A DNA stretch of 64,000 nucleotides. Source: Lachnospiraceae bacterium. GTDB taxonomy: Bacteria > Bacillota > Clostridia > Lachnospirales > Lachnospiraceae. The stretch is from contig CAJTBO010000001.1 of assembly GCA_910573755.1 (NCBI GenBank), forward strand, positions 248,001-312,000. The letters are read 5' to 3'. Below, piece by piece: positions 10,343 to 18,689 of the stretch. A program made the translations under genes and the position numbers. Within the stretch, counting starts at the first letter, position 1. Each line of letters starts with the position of its first letter. A model generated the notes under the pieces. It had not been told where the DNA came from, ran no database searches, and was given only the letters and a program-made list of their open reading frames with translations.

Positions 10343-11839
10343 TCAGCGATACACCGCCGCATTCCACTTCAATTCATTCTTAAAGTTCCGGATCGTGGTA
10401 TCCGCTCCGATAATAACACTTTCAATTCCCATCGCGTCCGCCCAGTCTGCCATCTGTTCGGAAGTCAGATCATAGGTAAATGCGGTATGGTGCGCGCCGC
10501 CTGCCAGGATCCACGCTTCGGCGCCCGTGTACAGGTTCGGCCTGGGCTCCCAGAAGTTGGTTGCCACCGGCAGCTTCGGCATCGGTTTTTCCACCTTTTT
10601 GCAGTCCACTTCATTGATGATCAGGCGGAACCTTGTTCCCAGATCCACCAGTGATGTGGCAATGCCGGGGCCTTCTTTGGATGTAAATACCAGTCTCGCA
10701 GGATCTTCCCTGTCACCCATGGACAGCGGCTGGCACTTAATGCTGACGGGCCCCTCCGCGATGGACGGACAAATCTCCAGCATGTGCGCCTGCAGAATAC
10801 CCTCTTTGCCTTTTACCAGATTATAGGTATAATCCTCCAGCATGGAAGTTCCCTTCGCGTCTTTCATACCGCTCGTCATCAGCTTCATAATGCGCACCAT
10901 TGCAGCCACTTTCCAGTCGCCCTCCGCGCCGAATCCATAGCCCTTTTCCTCCAGCCTCTGGATCGCCAGTCCCGGGAGCTGTCTGAGCGCGCCGAGATCG
11001 CCGAAGTGGGTCACGATCGCCTGATAATTCTTTTCCTCAAGGAACCTCTCAAAACCGATTTCGATCTGTGCCTGTACCGCCACATGGCGCCTGAACTCCG
11101 CAGGATCTCTCCCCTCCGGCAAAATTTCATATTTATCATAGTATTCATCCACCAGTGCATTGGTATCCGATTCGGATACCGCACCCACCGATTCCGCGAT
11201 CTCATTTACCGGATAGGTGTCCACTTCCCAGCCGAACTTCAGCTGTGCTTCCACTTTATCACCTTCCGTAACCGCCACGTTCCGCATATTGTCGGCTACA
11301 CGCATCACTCTGACATGGCTGCTCTCGATCACGCCGATAGCAGTCCGCATCCAGGAAGCGATCCGCTCCTGCACGTTCCTATCGGACCAGTGTCCCATGA
11401 CAACTTTTCTCTCAATGCCCATACGGCTTACGATATGCCCGTATTCCCGGTCGCCGTGGGCTGCCTGATTTTCATTCATGAAATCCATATCGATAGTGTC
11501 ATAGGGAATTTCTTCATTGAACTGTGTGTGCAGATGAAGCAGAGGTTTTCTGTACTCCTGCAGTCCCAGAATCCAGGACTTCGCCGGGGAGAACGTATGC
11601 ATCCATGTGATAACGCCCGCGCAGTCCTCATCCATATTTGCTTCGTTAAATGTTTTTCTGATCAGCTCGTTCGTGATCAGCGTCGGTTTCCATATCACCT
11701 CAAAGGGCAGGATACCCGACTTGTTCAGCTCTTCCACGATAATCCGGGAATGCTTCGCCACCTTTTTCAGACACTCATCGCCGTAAAGGTCCTGAGAGCC
11801 CGTGCAAAACCAAAATTTGTAACTCTTTACTGCTTTCAT
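10343..11839 (-). CDS. araA: L-arabinose isomerase
   Basis: The 498-residue protein is colinear with AraA and has the usual length. Recognisable stretches are KFWFCTGSQDLYGDE at the N-terminus, WMHTFSPAKSWI, LLHLHTQFNEEIPY, MDFMNENQAAHGDREYGH and GAHHTAFTYDL near the end. These include the metal-binding Glu and His regions. It converts L-arabinose to L-ribulose. The start has GGAGGG at good spacing. No araB or araD is in the window, so the rest of the pathway must be elsewhere. Its own promoter and two nearby palindromes suggest independent regulation. Confidence 0.97.
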   Translation of the reverse strand: MKAVKSYKFWFCTGSQDLYGDECLKKVAKHSRIIVEELNKSGILPFEVIWKPTLITNELIRKTFNEANMDEDCAGVITWMHTFSPAKSWILGLQEYRKPLLHLHTQFNEEIPYDTIDMDFMNENQAAHGDREYGHIVSRMGIERKVVMGHWSDRNVQERIASWMRTAIGVIESSHVRVMRVADNMRNVAVTEGDKVEAQLKFGWEVDTYPVNEIAESVGAVSESDTNALVDEYYDKYEILPEGRDPAEFRRHVAVQAQIEIGFERFLEEKNYQAIVTHFGDLGALRQLPGLAIQRLEEKGYGFGAEGDWKVAAMVRIMKLMTSGMKDAKGTSMLEDYTYNLVKGKEGILQAHMLEICPSIAEGPVSIKCQPLSMGDREDPARLVFTSKEGPGIATSLVDLGTRFRLIINEVDCKKVEKPMPKLPVATNFWEPRPNLYTGAEAWILAGGAHHTAFTYDLTSEQMADWADAMGIESVIIGADTTIRNFKNELKWNAAVYR

Positions 11840-11868
11840 TGATTACCCTCCATAATCTCTGTCGCCGC

Positions 11869-11901
11869 ATATCTCCCGTTTTGCAAAGCAGCGGGAGATA
11901 T
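11869..11901 (-). promoter_or_regulatory. Leader inverted repeat upstream of araA
   Basis: ATATCTCCCG (11869-11878) and CGGGAGATAT (11892-11901) form a perfect 10-bp inverted repeat with a 13-nt loop in the araA 5' leader, 30-60 nt before the ATG. There is no T-run, so it is not a terminator. An RNA leader hairpin or an operator are both possible. Confidence 0.5.
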
Positions 11902-11961
11902 ACGCAATTCCTGGTTTTGCCATCCTTCTGCTTTACCGTTTCTTTATCTTCTGCACCTACT

Positions 11962-12000
11962 ATTATAAACAACCTCTTTCTGTTATTCAATATCAGAAAG
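11962..12000 (-). promoter_or_regulatory. araA promoter with overlapping palindrome
   Basis: On the minus strand TTGAAT (11990-11985) and TATAAT (11967-11962) are spaced by 17 bp. A palindrome with arms CTTTCTG (11976-11982) and CAGAAAG (11994-12000) spans the -35 box and is a candidate repressor operator. The predicted start is about 115 nt upstream of araA. Confidence 0.72.
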
Positions 12001-12050
12001 TACGCTTTGCAGACTTTTTGCAAATGTCTTTATCAAGATATTCAGCTATC

Positions 12051-12079
12051 CATTTGCCTATTTCGGATTTAGGCAAATG
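12051..12079. promoter_or_regulatory. Perfect 10-bp palindrome upstream of the araA promoter
   Basis: CATTTGCCTA (12051-12060) and TAGGCAAATG (12070-12079) are perfectly complementary with a 9-bp centre. The site is about 60 bp upstream of the araA -35 box and about 78 bp downstream of the InlB-repeat gene. Neither strand has a T-run, which favours a protein-binding site over a terminator. The rest of 11840-12156 holds no gene. Confidence 0.5.
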
Positions 12080-12156
12080 CAGCCATCTATATAAAACAGC
12101 AGAGTATGCCGTCTGATCACCAGAAGACATACCCTGCCGTTACCCCCACTTTTCTT

Positions 12157-12528
12157 TTACTTTTCTCTCCATCCCGCGTACAATGTCATAGATTCTGTCA
12201 CGGTATCCTCTTCCGGATCCCAAGGCACCGTTCCGCCCGGGTCCAGATACCAGCCGTCAAACTCAAACCCTTCCCGTGTCGGAGTCTCTGTCTCTTCCAG
12301 CAGTTCCCCGTGCATTCTGATCTGGGTTTCTACAGCCGTCCCGCCCTGTGAGTCGAAGGAAACCCGGAAACCGCCTTTCGCTATGGCGAAAGCCATACAG
12401 GCAACCAGTGCAGCAGCCAGCACAACGATGATGATATTCAACGTTCTGACCGAAATCTTCACTTTACTGTAAAGCCCCCGCAGCTGCCGGGTCTCCTGCT
12501 GCCCTGTCTGCTGATTCTCTTCTCCCAT
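12157..12528 (-). CDS. Small membrane-anchored protein with one InlB B-repeat
   Basis: The protein of about 123 residues has a short polar N-terminus, one transmembrane helix (NIIIVVLAAALVACMAFAIA) and an external domain of about 65 residues. The domain reads FRVSFDSQGGTAVETQI through REGFEFDGWYLDPGGTVPWD to MTLYAGW, which matches the InlB B-repeat (Listeria-Bacteroides repeat). ATG 12528 is preceded by GAGGAGAAGG at ideal spacing; the GTG 8 codons upstream lacks one. It lies 33 bp after the sugar permease gene and probably ends that operon. Its role is unknown; a docking or surface accessory part for the importer is speculation. Confidence 0.8.
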   Translation of the reverse strand: MGEENQQTGQQETRQLRGLYSKVKISVRTLNIIIVVLAAALVACMAFAIAKGGFRVSFDSQGGTAVETQIRMHGELLEETETPTREGFEFDGWYLDPGGTVPWDPEEDTVTESMTLYAGWREK

Positions 12529-12560
12529 ATCCTTCTCCTCTGCACTTTTCACGGCAAAAT

Positions 12561-13634
12561 TTATTTCTTCACAAGATATTTCCGCATATCGATCGCGCAG
12601 GCGATCAAGATGATCAGACCCTTGATGATATACAGCATGTTTGCGTCAACTGCCAGGAAGTTCAGTCCCGTAAAGATGATCTGCAGAAGCAGAACGCCTA
12701 CCACGATACCGCTGATACGTCCGATACCGCCTACGAAAGATACGCCGCCGATAACGCAGGCCGCGATCGCGTCACACTCGTAGTTCAGACCGGTGTTCGC
12801 ATTGGCTGAAGCGATACGTGCGCCATCCAGAAAACCGGTAATGGCATACATCATACCTGCCAGAACAAATACCATCATGATCGTTTTTGATACATTAACA
12901 CCGGATACGTTCGCCGCTTCCTCATTGGAACCTACCGCAAACATATTTTTGCCGAAGGTCGTCTTGTTCCAGATGATCCACATCAGGATCACCAGTATAA
13001 TGCTGTAAAGAACATATCTCGGCACAGCCACGCTACCTGTCGCAGTCGGAATGCTGAACAGAGTACCCGTGATCAGGGAACGGTAGCCGTCCGTCAGGCC
13101 GCTCAGTGTCTGTCCGTTGTTTGAGCCTTTCATCAGGTACATCAGAATGATACCGTAAACAATGAGCTGCGTGGACAATGTTACAATAAACGGATGCAGC
13201 TTGAACTTCGCCACACTGAAACCGTTGACAAGGCCTACCAGGCCACCCGTTACGATCACCAGCAGTATTACCAAAATAATCGGCGGCGCACTGTTCATGT
13301 CCGGAAATACTTTAAAGGTAGTTGTCAGAAGCGATGCGGAAATACAAGCCGTCAAACCAACTACACGACCCGCGGAAATATCCGTACCTGTCAGCACGAT
13401 ACAGCCGCCTATGCCAAGCGCGATCGGCAGTTTTGCTGCTGTCAGTGAAATAACGTTCACAATAGAAGGAAGCTTCAAAAATGCCGGTACTTTAATGGAT
13501 ATGTATATAACAGCCAGTATGATGATGATATACATCGCGTTATTCAACAACAGATCCGTTATCCTTTTTGTTTTATCTTTTGAGGAAAGTTCCTTGAAAG
13601 CCTCTCCCCTTGCTTTTAATTTACTTTCAGCCAC
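12561..13634 (-). CDS. mglC: Sugar ABC transporter permease (MglC-like)
   Basis: The 357-residue polytopic protein of the BPD_transp_2 family has about ten hydrophobic segments and the conserved loop GGISFVGGIGRISG-type sequence, seen here as CVIGGVSFVGGIGRISGIVVG. The stretch FAVGSNEEAANVSGVNV corresponds to the EAA-like loop that docks the ATPase. The extended N-terminus (SKDKTKRITDLLLNNAMYIIII) is typical of MglC rather than RbsC. It follows mglA by 13 bp, so the two are cotranscribed. Galactose/methyl-galactoside is the family substrate; arabinose is also possible given araA nearby. Confidence 0.9.
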   Translation of the reverse strand: MAESKLKARGEAFKELSSKDKTKRITDLLLNNAMYIIIILAVIYISIKVPAFLKLPSIVNVISLTAAKLPIALGIGGCIVLTGTDISAGRVVGLTACISASLLTTTFKVFPDMNSAPPIILVILLVIVTGGLVGLVNGFSVAKFKLHPFIVTLSTQLIVYGIILMYLMKGSNNGQTLSGLTDGYRSLITGTLFSIPTATGSVAVPRYVLYSIILVILMWIIWNKTTFGKNMFAVGSNEEAANVSGVNVSKTIMMVFVLAGMMYAITGFLDGARIASANANTGLNYECDAIAACVIGGVSFVGGIGRISGIVVGVLLLQIIFTGLNFLAVDANMLYIIKGLIILIACAIDMRKYLVKK

Positions 13635-13647
13635 TCTCTCTCCCTCC

Positions 13648-15174
13648 TTATGCGTATTTTGCAGCCAGTGTCATGATCGCTTCCTGCGATGTCTCTTTTG
13701 CGTCAACCTCTCCTGACAGACGTCCGCCGGACATCACCAGGATCCTGTCGCACACTCCCAACAGTTCCGGCATTTCAGAAGAAACCATGATAACCGTCTT
13801 CCCCTGTTTCGCCAGCTCCAGAATCAGCTGGTAGATCTCATATTTCGCGCCCACGTCGATACCCCTCGTAGGCTCATCCAGAAGAAGAACCTCCGGATCT
13901 GTGAGCAGCCATCTGGCAAGTATCACCTTCTGCTGATTACCGCCTGACAGGGACCTGATCTGCGTTCTCTGGCTGGGAGTCTTTGTTCTCATGGCATTGA
14001 TGCCCCACTCGGTAGACTCGCTCATAAGCTTCTCGCTGAGAAACGGTCCCTTTTTATATTTTGGCAAGCTGGATATGGTCGTATTCGCCTGAATATCCCG
14101 GATTCCGAAAATACCCGTAGCACGGCGCTCCTCCGTCAGCATGGCAAATTTATTATTCAGTGACTCCCTTGCATTCCGGTTCATAACCCGCCTGCCATGC
14201 AGGTAGATCTCCCCCTCTTTCCTTGTGGCGATCCCGAAAATATTTTCCAGAAGTTCTGTACGTCCGGAGCCGTCAAGGCCCGCCACGCCGAGAACCTCTC
14301 CCGCTTTCGCTTCAAAGGAAACATCTCTCAGCAGGGAATACTGGGCTGTCAGATTTTTCACCTGCAAAATGGGCTCTCCCACCACGTTATCCTTCTCCGG
14401 ATAACGGTTTGTCAGTTCACGGCCCACCATCAGGCGGATGATCTCGTTCATGGTCAGCTCTTTTGCGGGACGGGTTGCCACCCACTGTCCGTCACGCATG
14501 ATCGTCACTTCATCGGATATCCGCAGAATTTCCTCCATCTTATGGGAAATATAAATGATACCGCAGCCGCGGTCCCGGAGCATATTGATGATGCGGAATA
14601 AATGCTCTACCTCCTCCTCTGTCAGGGAAGAAGTGGGTTCATCGAAAACGATCACTTTTGAATGGTAGGATACCGCCTTCGCAATCTCCACCATCTGACG
14701 CTGGGAAACCGGCATACGGCTCATCACCGTTTTAGGGTCCACATGGACATCCAGTTCCTCAAAAACTTTCGTTGTGGCATCATACATTTTCTTTTCACTG
14801 GTCAGCGGACACCACTTGGAAATTTTCGGAAAACGCCCCAGCCACATATTGTCCATTACATTGCGCTTCAGCGCCTGATTCAGCTCCTGGTGCACCATCG
14901 CCACACCGTTCTCGAGAGCTTCTTTGGACGTTCTAAAATTAATTTCATTCCCTTCCAGGTAAATATGGCCGCTGTCTTTATTGTATACGCCAAACAGGCA
15001 CTTCATCAGTGTAGACTTTCCGGCTCCGTTCTCTCCCATCAATGCGTGAACCGTACCCGCCTTCACGGTCAGATTTACATTATCAAGCGCCTTTACACCG
15101 GGGAATTCCTTACAGATGCCCTCCATTTTCAGGAGTACACTTTTGTTCTCAGACGATGCTGTCTGTTTTTCCAA
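13648..15174 (-). CDS. mglA: Sugar ABC transporter ATP-binding protein (MglA-like, two NBDs)
   Basis: The 508-residue tandem ATPase has a canonical first Walker A ([12 protein letters not shown], near residue 44), Walker [12 protein letters not shown], and a degenerate second Walker A ([11 protein letters not shown]) with signature [14 protein letters not shown] and Walker [14 protein letters not shown]. The asymmetry is normal for the MglA/RbsA/XylG family. It energises uptake of a monosaccharide bound by the upstream lipoprotein. A hairpin at 15239-15264 separates it from the binding-protein gene, which probably sets a lower expression level for the membrane components. Confidence 0.95.
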   Translation of the reverse strand: MEKQTASSENKSVLLKMEGICKEFPGVKALDNVNLTVKAGTVHALMGENGAGKSTLMKCLFGVYNKDSGHIYLEGNEINFRTSKEALENGVAMVHQELNQALKRNVMDNMWLGRFPKISKWCPLTSEKKMYDATTKVFEELDVHVDPKTVMSRMPVSQRQMVEIAKAVSYHSKVIVFDEPTSSLTEEEVEHLFRIINMLRDRGCGIIYISHKMEEILRISDEVTIMRDGQWVATRPAKELTMNEIIRLMVGRELTNRYPEKDNVVGEPILQVKNLTAQYSLLRDVSFEAKAGEVLGVAGLDGSGRTELLENIFGIATRKEGEIYLHGRRVMNRNARESLNNKFAMLTEERRATGIFGIRDIQANTTISSLPKYKKGPFLSEKLMSESTEWGINAMRTKTPSQRTQIRSLSGGNQQKVILARWLLTDPEVLLLDEPTRGIDVGAKYEIYQLILELAKQGKTVIMVSSEMPELLGVCDRILVMSGGRLSGEVDAKETSQEAIMTLAAKYA

Positions 15175-15238
15175 ATCATCTCACCTCCGTTTTAAAAGCT
15201 GTTTTTTCGAGCAGGTAACTCCTGTCTGCTCATTCGTA

Positions 15239-15264
15239 AAAGAGTCCGGCAAGCCGGACTCTTT
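15239..15264 (-). terminator. Intercistronic hairpin between mglB and mglA
   Basis: AAAGAGTCCGG (15239-15249) and CCGGACTCTTT (15254-15264) form a perfect 11-bp stem with a CAAG loop, followed on the minus strand by a short T-run. In binding-protein operons such hairpins act as leaky terminators or mRNA stabilisers that raise binding-protein output over the membrane subunits. Confidence 0.7.
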
Positions 15265-15368
15265 GTCTATGGCTGCACTCATCACATGCCGCCACAAAAT
15301 TTCTGACTTTTGGTCGGAAGATTCTGATAACAGTCCAGCCTTTGGCTGAATGTTTCAGGTTCTATTCC

Positions 15369-16532
15369 TTATTCACCTGTGTATGTTGCATAAGGAATAT
15401 TTACACGCCATGTTCCCACAACGTTATCTGCTTCAACATCCGCAAATTTATCCGCGCCGCCCTGGAAGTTCTGAGCGATCTGAGCGATGGTATTTGCCAT
15501 ACCTTCCGCATCCTGTTTGATCGTACCGATCATTGTGCCCTTGCCGATTTCAGCCTGTGCAGCTTCCGTAGCATCCACGCCGAATACCGGGATTACCGTA
15601 GCGCTGCCGTCTTCCAGATTGTAACCTGCGTTCTGCAGTGCTGTGATGGCACCCAGAGCCATTTCATCGTTGTTTGCGATAACAAGCTCGATCATGTTGT
15701 TGTTTGCTTCGCTGTACTGAGACAGAGCTGTCTGCAGATATTCTGTTGCTGCCGCTGCGCTCCATGCGCCGCCCTGATCTACAAGGTACTTGTTGCTGTT
15801 GCTGCTGTCATAGAAGGAAAGAGCTTCCTTGCCTGCTGCTGTCAGAACTGCGTCCGCATCTTCTACGCCATACTGTGTACGGGCATCAGCCTCTGCGTTA
15901 CCTTCCTGTCCTTTGAACATAACATAGGAGATCACGCCGTCGCCGTTCAGATCAAGCGTATCATAATTATCAAGAACATAATTACCGATCATCTCTCCCT
16001 GCATGTGACCTGCCATTTCATAGTCAGTACCTACGAATACAGCCTTATCATAAGAAGTTACTACCTCTTCGCTTACGGAACGGTTAAAGAAGATAACCGG
16101 AACGCCTGCTGCAGTCGCTTTTTCAATGATGTTCTTTGTTGTATCATCAGAACCTGTATCTACCTGATTTACTACCAGAACCTTCGCGCCCTGAGCGATC
16201 GCTGTATCGATCTGTTCTGTCTGGGTTGTCTGACTGTTGTTGCTGTCGTAGTCCTGATAAGCAACGCCTGCCGCATCAAATGCTGCGTCCAGTGCGGAAC
16301 GCACGCTGGAGATGTATGTATCGCCATACGTATAATAGAATACTGCTACGGAGCCGCCCTCTGCGGGTGCCGCTTCGTCTGCCGCTTCTTCCGCCGGAGC
16401 CTCCTCTGCAGGTGCTGCCTCCTCTGTTGCCGGAGCTTCCTCTGCCGGTGCGTCTGCTGCGCTGTTACCGCATGCTGCCAGGCTGGCTGCTGTCATAACG
16501 GCAACTAACAATAAAGCAAGTTTTTTCTTCAT
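15369..16532 (-). CDS. mglB: Sugar-binding lipoprotein (MglB-like)
   Basis: The 387-residue product has a lipoprotein signal (MKKKLALLLVAVMTAASLAACGN, lipobox LAAC with Cys21). A flexible Ala/Glu/Pro-rich linker (AEEAPATEEAAPAEEAPAEE) runs over residues 28-60, then a type I periplasmic-binding fold. GDTYISSVRSALDAAF, LVVNQVDTGS, VPVIFFNRS, VIANNDEMALGAI and VIPVFGVDAT match galactose/glucose-binding MglB. The segment LDLNGDGVISYV is the EF-hand-like calcium loop of MglB. GGAGGA precedes the start. It captures sugar at the cell surface for the MglA/MglC transporter. Confidence 0.93.
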   Translation of the reverse strand: MKKKLALLLVAVMTAASLAACGNSAADAPAEEAPATEEAAPAEEAPAEEAADEAAPAEGGSVAVFYYTYGDTYISSVRSALDAAFDAAGVAYQDYDSNNSQTTQTEQIDTAIAQGAKVLVVNQVDTGSDDTTKNIIEKATAAGVPVIFFNRSVSEEVVTSYDKAVFVGTDYEMAGHMQGEMIGNYVLDNYDTLDLNGDGVISYVMFKGQEGNAEADARTQYGVEDADAVLTAAGKEALSFYDSSNSNKYLVDQGGAWSAAAATEYLQTALSQYSEANNNMIELVIANNDEMALGAITALQNAGYNLEDGSATVIPVFGVDATEAAQAEIGKGTMIGTIKQDAEGMANTIAQIAQNFQGGADKFADVEADNVVGTWRVNIPYATYTGE

Positions 16533-16628
16533 GTTTGTTCCTCCCTTTTCTGCTCGTTTCTGAGCGCTTTTTTAATTTTGGCCATAAAGAACTAGCTTTC
16601 TTTGTACATTATGACCACTTGCATTTTT

Positions 16629-16657
16629 ATTATAGAGAAAATATTAATCGTTTTCAA
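16629..16657 (-). promoter_or_regulatory. mglB promoter with cre-like overlap
   Basis: On the minus strand TTGAAA (16657-16652) and TATAAT (16634-16629) have a 17-bp spacer. The -35 region, TGAAAACGATTAAT, matches 12 of 14 positions of the CcpA cre consensus, lacking only the terminal CA. Carbon-catabolite control of the importer is therefore plausible but unproven. Confidence 0.72.
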
Positions 16658-16702
16658 TAAGAAATTCTTTGATTTTTTATTGATTTTTTTCGTTTTGTGC
16701 AG

Positions 16703-17749
16703 TCAGCCGTCCGTATTATGCACCAGTATCTCCTGGGGAGGCCAGTAATATGTTCCGTCCGTCAGAGGATATTCCCCGGGCGGTTCCACTCCCAGAGCAC
16801 AGCTCGCCGCCAGTTCCATAATGGCGCTGCCGTATACTTCCTTATTCGCCGATACCGTTCCGAGAAGCTTTCCATTCTCAATCGCTTCTATTCCGGGTAT
16901 CGTTCCGTCGATCCCGATCACGTTTACTTCCGTGATGCCCGCCCTGCTCAAAGCATCAATCGCCCCTAACGCCATATCGTCATTATTACTCACCACCAGT
17001 TCTATGGTTTCCGGATATTCGCCAAGCCACTGCTCCATCAGCGCCGACGCCTGACTGCGTTCCCAGTTCGCAATACCTCCCGTGATCTTTTCGATCGGAA
17101 CGCCGCCGTCCTTCAGCGTCTGAACCGACCACTCTGTACGGATCAGGGAATCCTGATGACTGCTCTCCCCCTCAAGCATCACATAGCTGACCACGCCGTC
17201 ACCGTTTATATCTACCGCCAATGGATCTTCCCGATAAAGATCTACTATAATCTGTCCCTGCAGGACCGCCGTTTCTTTTGCATCCACCCCGATATAATAG
17301 AGCTGGTCCCAGCGGTTCATATCCTCCTCCACCGGCTGCCTGTTGAAAAACACCACCGGCACTCCCGCCGTCATTGCCTTATCGATGATCACAGACGCAT
17401 CCATACGATCCACAGGGTTGATGCACAGCACATCACACCCGAGGGAAATAAACCGCTCGACCTGATTGTTCTGCGTATTCTGGCTGCCCTTTGCATCCTG
17501 AATATCCAGCGTTACCTTAATACCGTTCTCCCGCTCATATTCCTTCGCCTGCTCCTCCAGTTCATTGCGGATGTTGTTGATAAACGTATCGTCACCCCTG
17601 TACAGGCTGATCCCGATACGGATGGAGTTTTTTTCCTCCTCCTTCCGGGTTCCCTGACACCCTGTCAGGAGCAGGCATGCCATGAGCAGGCACAAAATCC
17701 TTTTTCCCGCCTTTTGCCTATCATTCCATCGGGTACAACATCTTTTCAT
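16703..17749 (-). CDS. Second MglB-like sugar-binding lipoprotein in the sensor operon
   Basis: The 348-residue type I binding protein has a lipoprotein signal (ILCLLMACLLLTGCQG) and close MglB features: IRIGISLYRGDDTFINNI, VLCINPVDRMDASVIID, VPVVFFNRQPVEED, the calcium-type loop VDINGDGVVSYVML, VVSNNDDMALGAIDAL and VIGIDGTIPGIEAI. Its gene overlaps the upstream gene by 29 bp and is fourth in an operon with a YesN regulator and YesM kinase. This suggests it senses or scavenges the same galactose-type ligand rather than serving a separate transporter; no second MglA/C set is adjacent. Confidence 0.88.
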   Translation of the reverse strand: MKRCCTRWNDRQKAGKRILCLLMACLLLTGCQGTRKEEEKNSIRIGISLYRGDDTFINNIRNELEEQAKEYERENGIKVTLDIQDAKGSQNTQNNQVERFISLGCDVLCINPVDRMDASVIIDKAMTAGVPVVFFNRQPVEEDMNRWDQLYYIGVDAKETAVLQGQIIVDLYREDPLAVDINGDGVVSYVMLEGESSHQDSLIRTEWSVQTLKDGGVPIEKITGGIANWERSQASALMEQWLGEYPETIELVVSNNDDMALGAIDALSRAGITEVNVIGIDGTIPGIEAIENGKLLGTVSANKEVYGSAIMELAASCALGVEPPGEYPLTDGTYYWPPQEILVHNTDG

Positions 17750-18689
17750 ATTTCGGGTCCCTCAAATCTTCCTTTTCTATATAATAAGAATCCAGCACCA
17801 GCGGTATCTGCCCGCCTGCCCTCTCCAATGCCTGCACTGCCATATACACGCTGAAATATCCTCTGCTGAATTCATCCGTCACACAAATACCGCTGACCGT
17901 CCCCTCATCCAGAGCCCATAGGATATCCGGCGTATTTCCGCGTCCGTAAAGTCCCCGTATATCCCCTGCCGGCGAAGCGTTTTCCGCCAGAATATCTGCC
18001 GCCGCAGACAGGATCTCCGGTGTTCCCGCCAGATATGCGGCCTCTTTTTCAGCCGGCATCTCAAGCGCCTTCTTATATCCTCCTTCTTCCTCCAATACGA
18101 TCCGCTGGCAGTTATGCCCGCTGCCCTCAAGCACTTCCTCAGCCCCTTCCAAAAAATCACCGCTTACCGCGTTTAAGCCCTCCGGCTCCGAGAGCACCAT
18201 CACAGGGCAGCCTTCGGGCAGGCGCTTAACCATCCCCTCCGCCAGCTTCCTTCCCATCTGCCGGTAATCAACCGATATGCTCCCTGCCGCATTTTCCCCC
18301 GATTTCCCGGTCCCGAGAAGCACCGTCGGAATGTTTACCTGCTTTTTAGAAAGAGCATCTGCCACCTGCCCCTCATCGACAGGCACTACGATCAGCGCAT
18401 CCGCCCCGTCCTGCTGTTCCCGGCTGATCAGTTCCATCTGCTGTTCTTTATCCAGCCTGTCATAAAGCGTGATAAAACGGACATCCGCACTCAGTTCTAT
18501 TGCCGCCTGATCCATCCCCTTCCGGAAATTACTGTAATTGTCATCCCGGACATCTTCAATGATAACGGCTATCTGGCTGACCTCCTTCTCCGGTTCCCGG
18601 ATGATCAGATCCGTGGAACACATCAGAAACAGCACCACCAGAAATATCATATATAAAAATACCGCTATCTTACCGCTCTTTCCGATCAT
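17721..18689 (-). CDS. Membrane-anchored type I sugar-binding sensor protein
   Basis: The 322-residue protein has an N-terminal membrane helix (IAVFLYMIFLVVLFLMC) without a good lipobox, then a LacI/RbsB-type binding fold (IAVIIEDVRDDNYSNFRKGMDQAA, ADALIVVPVDEGQVADAL, VNIPTVLLGTGKSG, ISVDYRQMGRKLAEGMV). It overlaps the histidine kinase gene by 4 bp (ATGA) and so is made with it. Membrane-tethered binding proteins next to LytS/YesM kinases act as ligand-presenting partners, as described for XylFII-LytS-YesN in Clostridium. Assignment as the kinase input is inference; the ligand is unknown. Confidence 0.82.
   Translation of the reverse strand: MIGKSGKIAVFLYMIFLVVLFLMCSTDLIIREPEKEVSQIAVIIEDVRDDNYSNFRKGMDQAAIELSADVRFITLYDRLDKEQQMELISREQQDGADALIVVPVDEGQVADALSKKQVNIPTVLLGTGKSGENAAGSISVDYRQMGRKLAEGMVKRLPEGCPVMVLSEPEGLNAVSGDFLEGAEEVLEGSGHNCQRIVLEEEGGYKKALEMPAEKEAAYLAGTPEILSAAADILAENASPAGDIRGLYGRGNTPDILWALDEGTVSGICVTDEFSRGYFSVYMAVQALERAGGQIPLVLDSYYIEKEDLRDPKYEKMLYPME

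Noticed and set aside
10784-11842. A 352-codon open frame opposite araA
   Set aside because: Antisense shadow of a fully conserved L-arabinose isomerase gene; composition is shadow-like.
15342-16508. A 388-codon Cys-rich open frame opposite mglB
   Set aside because: The Cys-rich ending (RCCLLCCRSFLCRCVCC) is the complement of the Ala/Glu-rich linker of the lipoprotein, not a real metal-binding protein.
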